Part shown: positions 21,568 to 30,649 of the stretch, piece by piece | Position numbering within the stretch: the stretch's first letter is position 1 | Layout of the letters: every line of letters starts with the position of its first letter | Origin: an uncultured Flavonifractor sp. | GTDB lineage: Bacteria > Bacillota > Clostridia > Oscillospirales > Oscillospiraceae | DNA: 32,259 bases | Assembly (NCBI RefSeq): GCF_944383115.1 | Contig: NZ_CALWOJ010000016.1 | Span: 1 to 32,259 of the forward strand | Reading direction: 5' to 3' | The notes under the pieces: generated by a model | Databases searched by the model: none | The model's input: only the letters and a program-made list of their open reading frames with translations | What the model was told of the DNA's origin: nothing | Made by a program: the position numbers and the translations under genes

Positions 21568-22120
21568 GAGGTTTGATACCGACTGCTATGTGGAGGGCTA
21601 TGCTACTACCTTTGATGACCCATATGTTCTGTGGGAGTATGACGGTGTCCAGTACAAGGAGGTCATTGACAGACATGCACTGGACGGCGCCGACCTGTCC
21701 GATGTGATCATGCAGTATGACCACGGTGGGCGAGTTTTTGCCCGAACCGGAAAGAGCAATACTCTGCTCATCGAACCTCAGGAGCATGGCCTTTTTGTGG
21801 CGGCAGATCTGTCCAAAACGGAGCAAGCCAGATCCATGCACGAGGATATCGCCGCCGGACTGGTGACCAAGATGTCCTGGGCGTTTACGGTACAGGAAGA
21901 CTCCTATGACCGGGAAAGCCATACCCGGCGCATTTTGAAGATCCGGAAGGTATACGACGTATCGGCGGTATCTTTTCCCGCCAACCCGTCTACCGATATT
22001 TCCGCCCGTTCCTGGCTCGACGGAGTGATCGAGGCAGAAAAAGCGGAGCGACTTGCGGCCCAGGCCGCCGAGCGGAGGAAACAAAAACTGAGAGTGTATT
22101 TGGAGGTAATCAGAAAATGA
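21503..22120 (+). CDS. HK97-type prohead protease
   Basis: 205 aa. The family's catalytic histidine is in IMQYDHGGRVFART and the serine in LVTKMSWAFTV, with the conserved DVSAVSFPANPSTDI near the end. It matures the capsid by removing the delta domain. ATG 21503 lies 9 nt after GGAGG, while ATG 21497 is too close, so the second is preferred. The stop overlaps the capsid start. Confidence 0.92.
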   Translation: MPVCKDREYRAMPLMIPTASNKRFDTDCYVEGYATTFDDPYVLWEYDGVQYKEVIDRHALDGADLSDVIMQYDHGGRVFARTGKSNTLLIEPQEHGLFVAADLSKTEQARSMHEDIAAGLVTKMSWAFTVQEDSYDRESHTRRILKIRKVYDVSAVSFPANPSTDISARSWLDGVIEAEKAERLAAQAAERRKQKLRVYLEVIRK

Positions 22121-23307
22121 AGCAGAATCAGAGTGTGATGAGAGGCATTGGCCTCCAGTTTTTTGCAACTCCCAGCGCCCGTATGGGTGAGATCGAGAGC
22201 CGCCTGGCCGCCATTGCCCAGGAGCTGGAGAAGGATGACGCCGATGTGGACGCCCTGGAGCGGGAGACCCGCGCCCTCAAGGAGGAGCGGGATACCCTGA
22301 AGCGCAGCGCGGAGCGGCGCCGGAAGCTGCTGGAGGAGATCGGCAGCGGCCGCTCCGGTCGTGTGACCCGTACCTTTGAGGATGAGGGAGTGGAGAGCCG
22401 TACCTACGGCGTGGACACCCCGGAATACCGCTCCGCCTGGCTGCGGAATCTCCAGGGCCATGAGCTGGCCATTGAGGAGCGGGCGGCGGTGACCGCGTCG
22501 GCGGCCATTCCCACCACTACTATGAACAAGATCATTGCCCGCATGGAGCTGACGCCCATCATCCAGGCCGTGGACGTGACCTATATTCCCGGCAATGTGA
22601 CCTACCCCATTGAGAAAACCGTCAACGGTGTCAGCTGGGTAGATATGGGTACCGCGGCCACCGACAGCGCCGACGCCCTGGACGCCATTACCCTGGGGGC
22701 CTACAAGCTCATCAAGACGGTAGAGATCACCGCCGATGTGATGGCCATGGGCATCGACGCCTTTGAGGCCTGGCTGGTGGCCCGCTTGGGCAACAAGATG
22801 TCCGTGGCCGTGGCTGCCGCCATCGCAGCCGGAACCGGCAGCAATCAGGCCACCGGCCTGACCAAGAGCGGCGAAATTACCCAGACTGGTACCTACACTA
22901 AGGCGGGTATGACCTATAAGGATCTGATGACCATCCTGGCCACCCTGCCCACTCAGTACATGGCCAACGCCAAGTTTGCCATGCCCCGGGCGGTGTTCTA
23001 TTCCGATCTGCTGGGCATGACGGACAGCAACGGCAAGCCTGTGGTGGTGGCCGATGTCCAGAGCCCCGCCAAGTTCAATATCCTGGGCTATCCTGTGATC
23101 CTGGAGGACAGTTTCCCCAAGGACAACATCATCTTCGGCGACCTCTTCGAGGGCTACAAGTTCAACTTTGCCATGTCTCCCACTGTGGAGAGTGACAAGT
23201 CGGTGGCCTTCCGCAGCGGCTCCACCGTCTACCGGGTTATGGCACTGGCTGACGGAAAGCCCGCTGATAAGAAAGGCCTGTGCCTGTTTACCCGGGCGGG
23301 CGCCTGA
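22117..23307 (+). CDS. Major capsid protein (HK97 fold)
   Basis: 396 aa. Residues ~20-90 are a charged coiled coil (MGEIESRLAAIAQELEKDDA ...), the scaffolding delta domain cut off by the protease. The mature part shows AAIPTTTMNKIIARMELTPI, YPIEKTVNGVSWVDMGTAAT, a P-domain helix (DAFEAWLVARLGNKMSVAVA) and the closing NFAMSPTVESDKSVAFRSGS. All are typical of HK97 capsid proteins. ATGA overlap with the protease. Confidence 0.95.
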   Translation: MKQNQSVMRGIGLQFFATPSARMGEIESRLAAIAQELEKDDADVDALERETRALKEERDTLKRSAERRRKLLEEIGSGRSGRVTRTFEDEGVESRTYGVDTPEYRSAWLRNLQGHELAIEERAAVTASAAIPTTTMNKIIARMELTPIIQAVDVTYIPGNVTYPIEKTVNGVSWVDMGTAATDSADALDAITLGAYKLIKTVEITADVMAMGIDAFEAWLVARLGNKMSVAVAAAIAAGTGSNQATGLTKSGEITQTGTYTKAGMTYKDLMTILATLPTQYMANAKFAMPRAVFYSDLLGMTDSNGKPVVVADVQSPAKFNILGYPVILEDSFPKDNIIFGDLFEGYKFNFAMSPTVESDKSVAFRSGSTVYRVMALADGKPADKKGLCLFTRAGA

Positions 23308-23315
23308 TATCCTGT

Positions 23316-23342
23316 GCCGGCGGCCCGGATAGGGCCGCCGGC
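23316..23342 (+). terminator. Stem-loop after the capsid gene
   Basis: A perfect 11-bp GC-only stem (23316-23326 / 23332-23342, loop GGATA) follows the capsid stop and has no T-run. It probably stabilises or processes the capsid message rather than ending transcription. Confidence 0.5.
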
Positions 23343-23362
23343 GGATCTGGGAGGGAAGTGAC

Positions 23363-23641
23363 ATGAGCCAGGTGGAGGATATCCGTCGGGCATTGCGTAT
23401 CTCCAACAACAGCCTGGACGATGAGATCCGGGATACCATCGACGCGGCGGTGCTGGACCTCAGAACGGCGGGGGCTGGACGGGGTGATGTAGACGCCCTG
23501 ACCAGTATGGCAGTGAAGCTGTACGCCCGCTGGCAATTCGACTACCGGGGCAAGGGGGAGCAGTACCGACAAGCGTATGAAAGCCTGAAGGCTGTACTTT
23601 CCCTGTGCCCGGAATATCGGGAGGGTGACGGTGATGGATGA
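23363..23641 (+). CDS. Head-tail connector (gp6-like)
   Basis: 92 aa, helical: VEDIRRALRISNNSLDDEIR, TIDAAVLDLRTAG, ALTSMAVKLYARWQFDYRGK. This matches the HK97 gp6/Phage_connect_1 type, which binds under the portal. Start ATG 23363 follows GGGAGGGAAG. It is the first of four short joining genes in the standard order. Confidence 0.85.
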   Translation: MSQVEDIRRALRISNNSLDDEIRDTIDAAVLDLRTAGAGRGDVDALTSMAVKLYARWQFDYRGKGEQYRQAYESLKAVLSLCPEYREGDGDG

Positions 23642-23957
23642 TACACTGGTACTCATCGGACAGTCCTACGTCCAAAATGATCTTTTGGAGCAGGTGCCCA
23701 GCAAGCCGGTGCGGACTGAAATCTTTGGTGAAGAACGATCGGTCACCCGGTCGGAATGGTACGAAGGAGGCAGGGAGGGAATGAAACCAGAATGCCTCTT
23801 TGTTACACCGTCTGTCAACTACAGCGGACAGCAGGAGGCGGAGCTTCATGGCCGCCGATTTCGAATCTACCGCACCTACCGGCGCAGGGAAACGGATGAA
23901 ACGGAACTGTATCTGGAGGAACAGGCGGGGGTAGCCGATGGGAAAGATACGTATTAA
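23634..23957 (+). CDS. Head closure/head-tail adaptor protein
   Basis: 107 aa, beta-rich: MDDTLVLIGQSYVQNDLLEQ, VRTEIFGEERSVTRSEWYEG, HGRRFRIYRTYRRRETDETE. The position, size and pattern fit the SPP1 gp16-like closure protein. ATG 23634 is taken over GTG 23625 because the GGGAGG spacing is better. It overlaps the previous gene. Confidence 0.75.
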   Translation: MDDTLVLIGQSYVQNDLLEQVPSKPVRTEIFGEERSVTRSEWYEGGREGMKPECLFVTPSVNYSGQQEAELHGRRFRIYRTYRRRETDETELYLEEQAGVADGKDTY

Positions 23958-24315
23958 CCAGCTGGAGGCTGCCTTGGGGACGGAACTGTCCCGCTATGGG
24001 ACTGAGGTCAATGAGGAAGTCAAGAAGGCTGTGAGATCTGCAGCTCAAGATTGCAAAGTGGACATCCAGCGCCGCAGCCCCAAACGGACAGGGAACTACC
24101 GCAAAGGCTGGCGGACTGAAATAGTCTACGATGGCCCTGATGGCATCCGGGTTCGGGTGTTTAACGGGACAAATGGGCAACTGACCCACCTGCTGGAAAA
24201 TGGACATGCAAAGATCGACGGAGGTCGGGTGAGTGGGACACCTCATATTCGCCCTGCGGAGCAAGCTCTTGAGCGACAGCTGCTGCAGAAATTAAAGGAG
24301 GCATTGGAGCAGTGA
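23938..24315 (+). CDS. HK97 gp10-like tail-completion protein
   Basis: 125 aa. VKKAVRSAAQDCKVDIQRRS, PKRTGNYRKGWRTE, LTHLLENGHAKIDGGRVSGT and PHIRPAEQALERQLLQKLKE are the classic HK97-gp10 family motifs (SP.rTG.y..gw, LEnGH..r.GG). It joins the tail to the connector. Confidence 0.92.
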   Translation: MGKIRINQLEAALGTELSRYGTEVNEEVKKAVRSAAQDCKVDIQRRSPKRTGNYRKGWRTEIVYDGPDGIRVRVFNGTNGQLTHLLENGHAKIDGGRVSGTPHIRPAEQALERQLLQKLKEALEQ

Positions 24316-24617
24316 CCCAGAAAAAACTGGCGGATCGCCTCGCAGGTACGGGCTTACCTGTTGCCTACCGTGCTTTCCGTACCCGGCAGGCGCCCCCCTA
24401 TATCTGCTATCTGTATGCTTACGATACAAAGTTTTTTGCAGACGACACCATGTACTTCTCCGCCGGACACTATCAGGTGGAGCTTTACACCAACGTCAAG
24501 TCTCCAGAGGTGGAGTCCTTGGTGGAGGATGCCTTGGCAGACCTTAACTGGGAGAAGACGGAGGAGTATCTGGCATCGGAAAAACTTTATCAAATTTTAT
24601 ATGAAATTGAGGTGTGA
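24312..24617 (+). CDS. Tail terminator/gp11-like protein
   Basis: 101 aa from a GTG overlapping the gp10-like stop: QKKLADRLAGTGLPVAYRAF, APPYICYLYAYDTKFFADDT, YQVELYTNVKSPEVESLVED. Fits the short tail-terminator proteins that follow gp10 in Firmicute siphophages and cap the tail tube. Confidence 0.8.
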   Translation: MTQKKLADRLAGTGLPVAYRAFRTRQAPPYICYLYAYDTKFFADDTMYFSAGHYQVELYTNVKSPEVESLVEDALADLNWEKTEEYLASEKLYQILYEIEV

Positions 24618-24619
24618 TT

Positions 24620-25201
24620 ATGGCAACAGGCAAAGCCAACAAGGTCAAGTTTGGCCTGAAAAATGTACATTACGCACTCCTTACCGTTGGGGAGGAGGGC
24701 GAGATCACCTTCGGGACCCCTGTGGCGATTCCCGGCGCGGTCAATCTCTCTATGGACGCCCAGGGAGATCCCAGCACGTTCTATGCCGACGATATGGCAT
24801 ATTACGTTACCACTGCCAATGACGGGTACAGTGGGACTCTGGAGATCGCGCTGATCCCTGACAGCTTCCGAAAAGACATTCTCAAAGAGACAGAAGACGA
24901 GACCGACAAGATTCTGGTGGAAAACGTCAGGGCAGAGAGCCAGCCCTTTGCGCTGCTCTTCGAATTTGCCGGCGATCAGAAGGCCATCCGCCATGTGCTG
25001 TACAACTGCTCCGCGTCACGCCCCAGTGTGACCGGCAGCACTACCACCAATGCGAAGGAGCCTTCCACTGAGAGCCTTACTCTTACGGCGTCCCCCCTAG
25101 CAAACGGCAATGTCAAGGCCAAAACCACCCCGGATACGCCGGATGAAAAATATAATAACTGGTACAAGTCCGTATGGCAGCCTACCGCTGCTACTGCCTG
25201 A
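24620..25201 (+). CDS. Major tail (tube) protein
   Basis: 193 aa. MATGKANKVKFGLKNVHYAL, PGAVNLSMDAQGDPSTFYAD, DGYSGTLEIALIPDSFRKDI and FALLFEFAGDQKAIRHVLYN match the phi13-type tail tube family. The C-terminal ~50 residues are a Thr/Ser-rich extension (SVTGSTTTNAKEPSTESLTL), usual for the surface of the tube. ATG 24620 follows GAGGTGTG. Confidence 0.92.
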   Translation: MATGKANKVKFGLKNVHYALLTVGEEGEITFGTPVAIPGAVNLSMDAQGDPSTFYADDMAYYVTTANDGYSGTLEIALIPDSFRKDILKETEDETDKILVENVRAESQPFALLFEFAGDQKAIRHVLYNCSASRPSVTGSTTTNAKEPSTESLTLTASPLANGNVKAKTTPDTPDEKYNNWYKSVWQPTAATA

Positions 25202-25213
25202 GAGAGGTAGCAT

Positions 25214-25576
25214 ATGGAGAAGATCATTCAGATCGACGGACGCGATATTTGCTTCCGGGCAACTGCGGCCATTCCGCGCCTGTACAGGATCAAATTTGGC
25301 AGGGACATCATGCAGGACATGAAGGATATCCAGCAGGCGGTGGAAAAGGCGCAAAACGGCGAGGAACCCATCCCGGTAAAGCTGCTGGAGGTGTTTGAGA
25401 ATGTGGCCTATCTCATGGCCCGTCATGCAGCTGCTGATATGCCGGAGCATAGCGTGGAGGAGTGGCTGGATGGATTCGATACATTCTCTATCTACGAGGT
25501 GTTCCCGGAGCTGATGGAGTTGTGGAGGGCCAACAATACCACCCTTGTGGACAGCAAAAAAAAACGAACCCGATAG
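25214..25576 (+). CDS. Tail assembly chaperone G
   Basis: 120 aa helical protein (LYRIKFGRDIMQDMKDIQQA; LLEVFENVAYLMARHAAADM; VEEWLDGFDTFSIYEVFPEL) between tube and tape-measure genes. The zero frame ends in a lysine-rich stretch with nine consecutive A and then stops at 25576. This is the G partner of a G/GT chaperone pair, which binds the tape measure during tail assembly. Confidence 0.88.
   Translation: MEKIIQIDGRDICFRATAAIPRLYRIKFGRDIMQDMKDIQQAVEKAQNGEEPIPVKLLEVFENVAYLMARHAAADMPEHSVEEWLDGFDTFSIYEVFPELMELWRANNTTLVDSKKKRTR
25555..25565 (+). other. Programmed -1 frameshift site (G to GT)
   Basis: C followed by nine A (25556-25564) and CG, at the end of the G frame. Slipping one base back moves translation to the frame of 25564-25749, which is open across this point. 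A-runs of this kind are known slippery sequences in G/GT genes. Confidence 0.8.
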
Positions 25577-25749
25577 ACCGGGAAATGACAACTGCGCTGT
25601 TCCTTCTGCGGACGGCGCAGTTGGGCATACCTATCCGGGACTTGGATTTGCTTACCATTGGAATGGTGACCGATATGCTGGTAGAGGCAGCCAATGACGG
25701 GTATGAGTATGACCGACTCCCCACCCAGGGAGACTTTGACGCATTTTAG
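25564..25749 (+). CDS. Tail assembly chaperone T part (made as G-T fusion)
   Basis: About 61 residues, NPIDREMTTALFLLRTAQLG, then IPIRDLDLLTIGMVTDMLVE and a final GYEYDRLPTQGDFDAF. It is read after the -1 slip and would give a fusion of about 178 aa. The DF..F ending is usual for Firmicute GT proteins. An ATG at 25585 exists but has no good ribosome site. It stops 11 nt before the tape measure. Confidence 0.8.
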   Translation, partial: TNPIDREMTTALFLLRTAQLGIPIRDLDLLTIGMVTDMLVEAANDGYEYDRLPTQGDFDAF

Positions 25750-25760
25750 GGAGGTGCCGA

Positions 25761-27773
25761 ATGTCAAGAAATCGCATACGCGGCATTACTGTTGAGATTG
25801 TCGGTGACACCACCAAGCTGGACAAGGCACTGGCCGGCACCAATAAGCAGTTGTCCACTACCCAGCAGTCCCTTAAGGATGTAGAGCGATTGCTGAAGCT
25901 GGACCCGGGCAATGCCGAACTACTGGCCCAGAAACAGCGGTTATTGGCGCAAGCCACAGAGACCACTACTCGGAAGTTGGAGACTTTGCGTCAGGCGGCA
26001 CAGCATGCCGATGCAGCACTTGAAAGAGGCAAAAACTATCAGGCCAAATATGAACCGTTGAAAGCGGAACTGAATCAGGTTTCTGCCACTATGAGAGGTC
26101 TGGAGGCCAATGAGGCATCAATGCGGGAACAGTTGGAGACAGGGCAGATTTCGACTCAGCAATATGATGCCTTTGTGCAGAAACTGGAGGAGACCAGGAA
26201 AAAGCATAAAGATCTCCAACAAGCGATAAAAGACCTGGATCAGGAGTTCTCTGGTGCAAGGATGGATCAAGGCCAGTACGATGCACTCCAGCGGGAAATC
26301 ATCGAGACCGAGCAGGAACTAAATGTGCTGGAAGAGCAGACAAGAGAAAGCACCTCAGGGCTCAAGAAATTTGGGGACGCGGCAAACGAGGTATCCACAA
26401 AAGCCGGCAAAGTAAAAGATGCCTTTGAACCGGTGACCGCAGGAATTGTTGCCTTGGGTGCGGCGGCAATCGCTACTGTCCCAGCGACGGAAGAAATTCG
26501 GGCAGGCCTTTCCATGTTGGATAACAACGCCCGGCAAGCCGGTGTAGGTATCGATGCAGCCCGACAGGCCTTTCAGAACTTCAATACAGTATCCGGCGAG
26601 ACGGATAGCAGTATTGAGGCTGTAAGCAATTTGCTGCAAGCTAATTTTACAGAGTCCAATCTTCAAAGGGCGGTGGAAGGCTTGGCCAATGCGGCCATCA
26701 CGTTCCCCGATACCTTAAAGATCGAATCACTGGCTGACCGCCTGCAGGAAACCTTGGCTACAGGGGCGGCCACCGGGCAATTTGCGGAGCTGTTGGATCG
26801 TATTGGATATGGTGCAGAATTTTTCTCCCAGAACCTGGCCTTCTGCACCTCCGAATTGGACAAGCAGAAGTTGGCACTATCTGTATTGGTGGATGGACCG
26901 CTGAAAGGTGCTTATGAGGGCTGGCAAAAGAATAATCAGGGACTGGTTGAGAACCGGGATGCCAGCTTGGACCTTCAGATGGCGATTGCCCAGTTGGCGG
27001 AGGGCATCCAGCCGCTCATGACTAATCTGGTGGACCTTGCCGCACAATTTCTGGACTGGTTTAACAGCCTGGACGATGGAACAAAGCGGGCTATCGTTGG
27101 AATCCTTGGTGTGACGGCGGCCATCAGCCCGATGGCTGGGCTTGTGGCGAACGTATCCAGGGTGCTGCCCAATATGGTGGACCTCTTTGGGAAGCTGGGG
27201 GCTAAGGGTCTGATTGTGACTTTGGCGCTGGGGACGCTGATTGGCCTGGCAGTCAAGGTGGCGGATGTCTGGGACGACATGAGTGGTCTGGAAAAGGTTG
27301 TCGTGATTCTAGGCGCTGTTGGTGCGGTAGCACTTACCGCAGCGGTAGCTGTGGGTGCATTCCAATCGGCAGCTACTTTGGGACTGGCTGCTGTTGGCAT
27401 TGCTGCAGGCATTACCGCTATTCTGGTGGCCATCAATTCCGCCACCCAGCGCGCCAATCAGGCTACGCAGGATCTCAAGCGGGCCACAGCTGCCGGGTCG
27501 GATATCCCGGGCTTTGCCAAAGGAGGCGTGGTACCGCCTAATCAGCCCTTCCTGGCGGTGCTGGGCGATAATCGGCAGGAGCCGGAAGTGGTATCCCCTT
27601 ACTCCACCATCAAACAGGCAGCCAGTGATGCGCTGGCGGAGCGGGGAAGTTCTGCAGGTGCAGGCAGAGGAGATGTATACCTGGACGGAACAAAGGTCGG
27701 TCGGGTGCTTTATTCCAGCATAGAAAGCGAACGCAGCCGGCTTGGGGTCCAGCTGATCGGAGGACGGCGGTAA
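25761..27773 (+). CDS. Tape measure protein
   Basis: 670 aa. The N-terminal ~200 residues are coiled coil (LDKALAGTNKQLSTTQQSLK; LLAQKQRLLAQATETTTRKL). The start RGITVEIVGDTTKLDKAL is typical of Firmicute tape measures. Hydrophobic segments appear near 225 and at 505-565 (VVVILGAVGAVALTAAVAVG; AAVGIAAGITAILVAI). The C-terminus has FAKGGVVPPNQPFLAVLGDN, a recurring tape-measure end motif. No lysozyme or peptidase domain is visible. The modest length predicts a tail of roughly 100 nm by the usual ~1.5 A per residue rule. Confidence 0.93.
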   Translation: MSRNRIRGITVEIVGDTTKLDKALAGTNKQLSTTQQSLKDVERLLKLDPGNAELLAQKQRLLAQATETTTRKLETLRQAAQHADAALERGKNYQAKYEPLKAELNQVSATMRGLEANEASMREQLETGQISTQQYDAFVQKLEETRKKHKDLQQAIKDLDQEFSGARMDQGQYDALQREIIETEQELNVLEEQTRESTSGLKKFGDAANEVSTKAGKVKDAFEPVTAGIVALGAAAIATVPATEEIRAGLSMLDNNARQAGVGIDAARQAFQNFNTVSGETDSSIEAVSNLLQANFTESNLQRAVEGLANAAITFPDTLKIESLADRLQETLATGAATGQFAELLDRIGYGAEFFSQNLAFCTSELDKQKLALSVLVDGPLKGAYEGWQKNNQGLVENRDASLDLQMAIAQLAEGIQPLMTNLVDLAAQFLDWFNSLDDGTKRAIVGILGVTAAISPMAGLVANVSRVLPNMVDLFGKLGAKGLIVTLALGTLIGLAVKVADVWDDMSGLEKVVVILGAVGAVALTAAVAVGAFQSAATLGLAAVGIAAGITAILVAINSATQRANQATQDLKRATAAGSDIPGFAKGGVVPPNQPFLAVLGDNRQEPEVVSPYSTIKQAASDALAERGSSAGAGRGDVYLDGTKVGRVLYSSIESERSRLGVQLIGGRR

Positions 27774-28159
27774 TGGTAGAACTGGACGGCAAGCAATATA
27801 AGGTGCGGGTCAAGATCAAGACCATGGAGCGGTCTTTCCGGGTGGAAGATAGCGACAGATCCGGTCAGGTGAAGTCCGGTCGATATTTCCGCGATATTAT
27901 CGGAACCTACTATGATTACTCTATGGAGGTGGAGCCGGATCCTGCAGCCCTGGAAGATTACGACTCCTTCTATGAGACAATCAGCGCGCCGGTGGAATCC
28001 CATAAGATCGTTGTGCCCTATGGTCAGACGACCATGACCTATGATGCTATGGTAAACGCAGGAAAGGACATTCAGCGGGACAAAATTGGTGGAGTCAATC
28101 GCTGGAGCGGTCTGAAGGTCAGCTTTTCTGCTCTGGCACCTCAAAGGAGGCCGGTATGA
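27773..28159 (+). CDS. Small distal tail protein
   Basis: 128 aa: VELDGKQYKVRVKIKTMERS, DSDRSGQVKSGRYFRDIIGT, YYDYSMEVEPDPAALEDYDS. Beta-rich, directly after the tape measure, overlapping its stop. I take it as a Dit-like or tail-tip protein by position; the fold is not certain. Confidence 0.65.
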   Translation: MVELDGKQYKVRVKIKTMERSFRVEDSDRSGQVKSGRYFRDIIGTYYDYSMEVEPDPAALEDYDSFYETISAPVESHKIVVPYGQTTMTYDAMVNAGKDIQRDKIGGVNRWSGLKVSFSALAPQRRPV

Positions 28160-30639
28160 GTGATACAGTCAATCGCTTGGTTTATGGTGAGCTGATTTTC
28201 ACAGACCAGGAGATACAGGAGGGAGAGACCTATGAGGCCGCTGCTCTGCTGTCAGATGCGCTGGAGATCGGGACATTTCAGATGGAACTTTATCTCCGGG
28301 ATGAGAGCAAGGGAGCTGCATTGACCGGTTTTCGGAGGAACGACAAGCTGCTATATTACCACCGGGAAAGGTTGCAAGGAACCTATTACATCGAAAGCGT
28401 AGAGCGCACAGGCAAGTTTACCTATACCATAACGGCCAACAATGCGCTGGCGCTGCTGGATCAGTCCGATCACATGGGCGGGATCTACACCGGACAGACC
28501 GTGGAGGAGCTGGTGGCAGAGATTTGCAATATTCCATACCAGGTACAGACCAAGTTTGCCAAGGTCAAGCTGTACGGGTGGCTTCCGGTGGCTACCCGGC
28601 GGGCCAACCTGGCCCAGGTGCTTTTTGCCGTGGGCGCTCAGGCAAAGGTGGATCAGATAGGGACGCTGCGTATTGAGTCGTTGTGGGATGGTGTGTCATC
28701 TACAATCACGCCGGATCGGGTCTTTTGGGGGGATAAAGTCCGTTATGAGGCGCAGGTCACAGAGGTGGCCGTCCTGGAGCATCAATATATTCCTGGTACT
28801 GAAGAGATTCAGCTGTTTGAGGGCACCACACAGAGTGGAGATGTGATTCAGTTCCAGGAACCTGTTCACAGCCTGGCGGCCTCCGGCTTTTCTTTGCTGG
28901 AGCAGGGTGCCAATTATGCCAGAGTGTCGGCGGGGACCGGTACTTTAACAGGGAAGAAATATGTCCATACCACCAGAGATGTGCGTCAGGCTGTAACACC
29001 TGGTGATGTGGCCAATGTGGTGGAGGTCAAGGAAGCCACACTGGTATCGCTGGTCAACTCTGCGGCTGTGGCGGAGCGTCTGGCGGAATATTACAAGTGG
29101 ATTGAGGCCATGGAAGCTACCGTGGTATACGATGGGGAGCGCCCCGGCGATGTGATCGCGTTTGAGCATCCTTTTGGCGGTGCGTCGGTAGGATGCGTCA
29201 AGTCAGCATCTATCACCATAGGCGGCCGGCTGGTGGCCGAAGAGGTGACGGCAATCGGCTATAAACCTCCTTCATCCGATATTGTGGAAATATACGATGT
29301 GCGGAAGTTAATTACAACGAATGACCCTATCGTCGTTCCTGATGGCGTTACAAAAATGCGTGCAGTTCTTATTTCCGGTGGGACCGCCGGGCAAAATGGT
29401 ACCGACGGAGAACCAGGCGCGGACGGAGAAAGCGCATGGTGTTCCGCTGGCGATAACGGAGAATTTACAAGCGACTCCCAAGGTGTTGGAGGTGCAGGTG
29501 GAAATAAAGGGTTAGGCGGTTCCGGCGGAAAAGTATATTCTGTGGATATTGAAGTCATACCAGGTCAAATAATTTCTCCTAATATCGGATTCGGCGGTGT
29601 AGCTTCTGATACTTCTGGGGAACAAGGCTCCCCAGGTTCTGCTACCACGCTCACCGTCGGTGGAGTAGTCTATACAAGCGACGACGGGAGTGCATCTCCT
29701 TCCGGGTATATGGACCTTGTAACTGGTGAGGTTTTTGCGGCGTCCGGTCTCGACGGGGTAGATGGCGGCTCCGGCGGAAAATCCGCGTCAAAATCAGAAA
29801 ATGCAGAAAGTGGTGCAGACGTTGGAGAAAACACCGGAGGAAAACTGTCGTCTGGAAACAAGGCCGGGGACGATAGTAAATATGGCCCGTGGCTTTATCA
29901 ATCCAGTTCGGATGATAAGCGCCAGAAAACAAATGAACTTAATCACTACTCATACAAGGGCTATACCAGCTACAGGAGAACCGCAGGAGGTGGCTTTAGC
30001 TCTTCGGGTAGTCAAAAGACTATAGGCTACACGCACGGAAACCCGATTGTAGCCGGAACCGTATACAGCGAGTTTTTAAATTACTCTGTCCCATCTAATG
30101 CGACTGGTACCTTCGCGTATGCAAACAGCTCTATGACGGAAACCCAGGTAATCGATCAGGGTTATGAGGATAAGCAAAGAGTTTATCAATGGACCCATAG
30201 CGCGAGGAGAACTTATAAAAGAGGCCGCGCGGAAAGTACCTATGGAAACCTTGGAGCCGGAGGTGGTGGCGCTGCGAACGGCGTGAACGGAAGTGACGCT
30301 ACCCCAACCTGTGAGGGCGGCGCAGGCGCTGACGCAGTTACCCCGGAAACCCCGGATAAAATTGGAACGGGTGGAACCGGAGGCAGCGGTGGAGGCGGTG
30401 GAGGCGCTGGTGGCAATGGGCTTATCTCTGTAGAAGGGAATGACAGGGATGTTGCCTATTCTAAATACCAGTCTGGTATGCCGGGCGGTCCTGGTGGAAG
30501 ATTCGGGAAAGGAAGTGCTGGTGCGCCCGGAGGGATAATCCTTTATTATGGGGAGCCGAAAGTAATCGTATCTGGACCAATAAAGGAAAGAAATAACCGT
30601 CAATTTTTGGACCAATATGGTAGACGCTTTATAGTGTGA
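28156..30639 (+). CDS. Tail hub protein with glycine-rich adhesin-like C-terminus
   Basis: 827 aa. Residues 1-375 resemble siphophage tail-hub proteins (TDQEIQEGETYEAAALLSDA; VEELVAEICNIPYQVQTKFA; LRIESLWDGVSSTITPDRVF). From ~395 to the end it changes to glycine-rich repeats (GGAGGNKGLGGSGGK; GNLGAGGGGAANGVNGSDAT; GGTGGSGGGGGGAGGNGL; MPGGPGGRFGKGSAGAPGGI) with Tyr/Ser-rich loops, like polyglycine-helix tips of phage adhesins. A short tail (NNRQFLDQYGRRFIV) follows. From about 29283 the DNA becomes AT-richer with different codon choice. The C-terminal half is therefore probably a swapped receptor-binding module. Confidence 0.75.
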   Translation: MSDTVNRLVYGELIFTDQEIQEGETYEAAALLSDALEIGTFQMELYLRDESKGAALTGFRRNDKLLYYHRERLQGTYYIESVERTGKFTYTITANNALALLDQSDHMGGIYTGQTVEELVAEICNIPYQVQTKFAKVKLYGWLPVATRRANLAQVLFAVGAQAKVDQIGTLRIESLWDGVSSTITPDRVFWGDKVRYEAQVTEVAVLEHQYIPGTEEIQLFEGTTQSGDVIQFQEPVHSLAASGFSLLEQGANYARVSAGTGTLTGKKYVHTTRDVRQAVTPGDVANVVEVKEATLVSLVNSAAVAERLAEYYKWIEAMEATVVYDGERPGDVIAFEHPFGGASVGCVKSASITIGGRLVAEEVTAIGYKPPSSDIVEIYDVRKLITTNDPIVVPDGVTKMRAVLISGGTAGQNGTDGEPGADGESAWCSAGDNGEFTSDSQGVGGAGGNKGLGGSGGKVYSVDIEVIPGQIISPNIGFGGVASDTSGEQGSPGSATTLTVGGVVYTSDDGSASPSGYMDLVTGEVFAASGLDGVDGGSGGKSASKSENAESGADVGENTGGKLSSGNKAGDDSKYGPWLYQSSSDDKRQKTNELNHYSYKGYTSYRRTAGGGFSSSGSQKTIGYTHGNPIVAGTVYSEFLNYSVPSNATGTFAYANSSMTETQVIDQGYEDKQRVYQWTHSARRTYKRGRAESTYGNLGAGGGGAANGVNGSDATPTCEGGAGADAVTPETPDKIGTGGTGGSGGGGGGAGGNGLISVEGNDRDVAYSKYQSGMPGGPGGRFGKGSAGAPGGIILYYGEPKVIVSGPIKERNNRQFLDQYGRRFIV

Positions 30640-30649
30640 GGTGAGTTTT

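Noticed and set aside
21904..23439. 511-codon minus-strand frame across the capsid gene
   Set aside because: The plus strand encodes a textbook HK97 protease/capsid pair; the minus frame is His/Gly-rich shadow coding.
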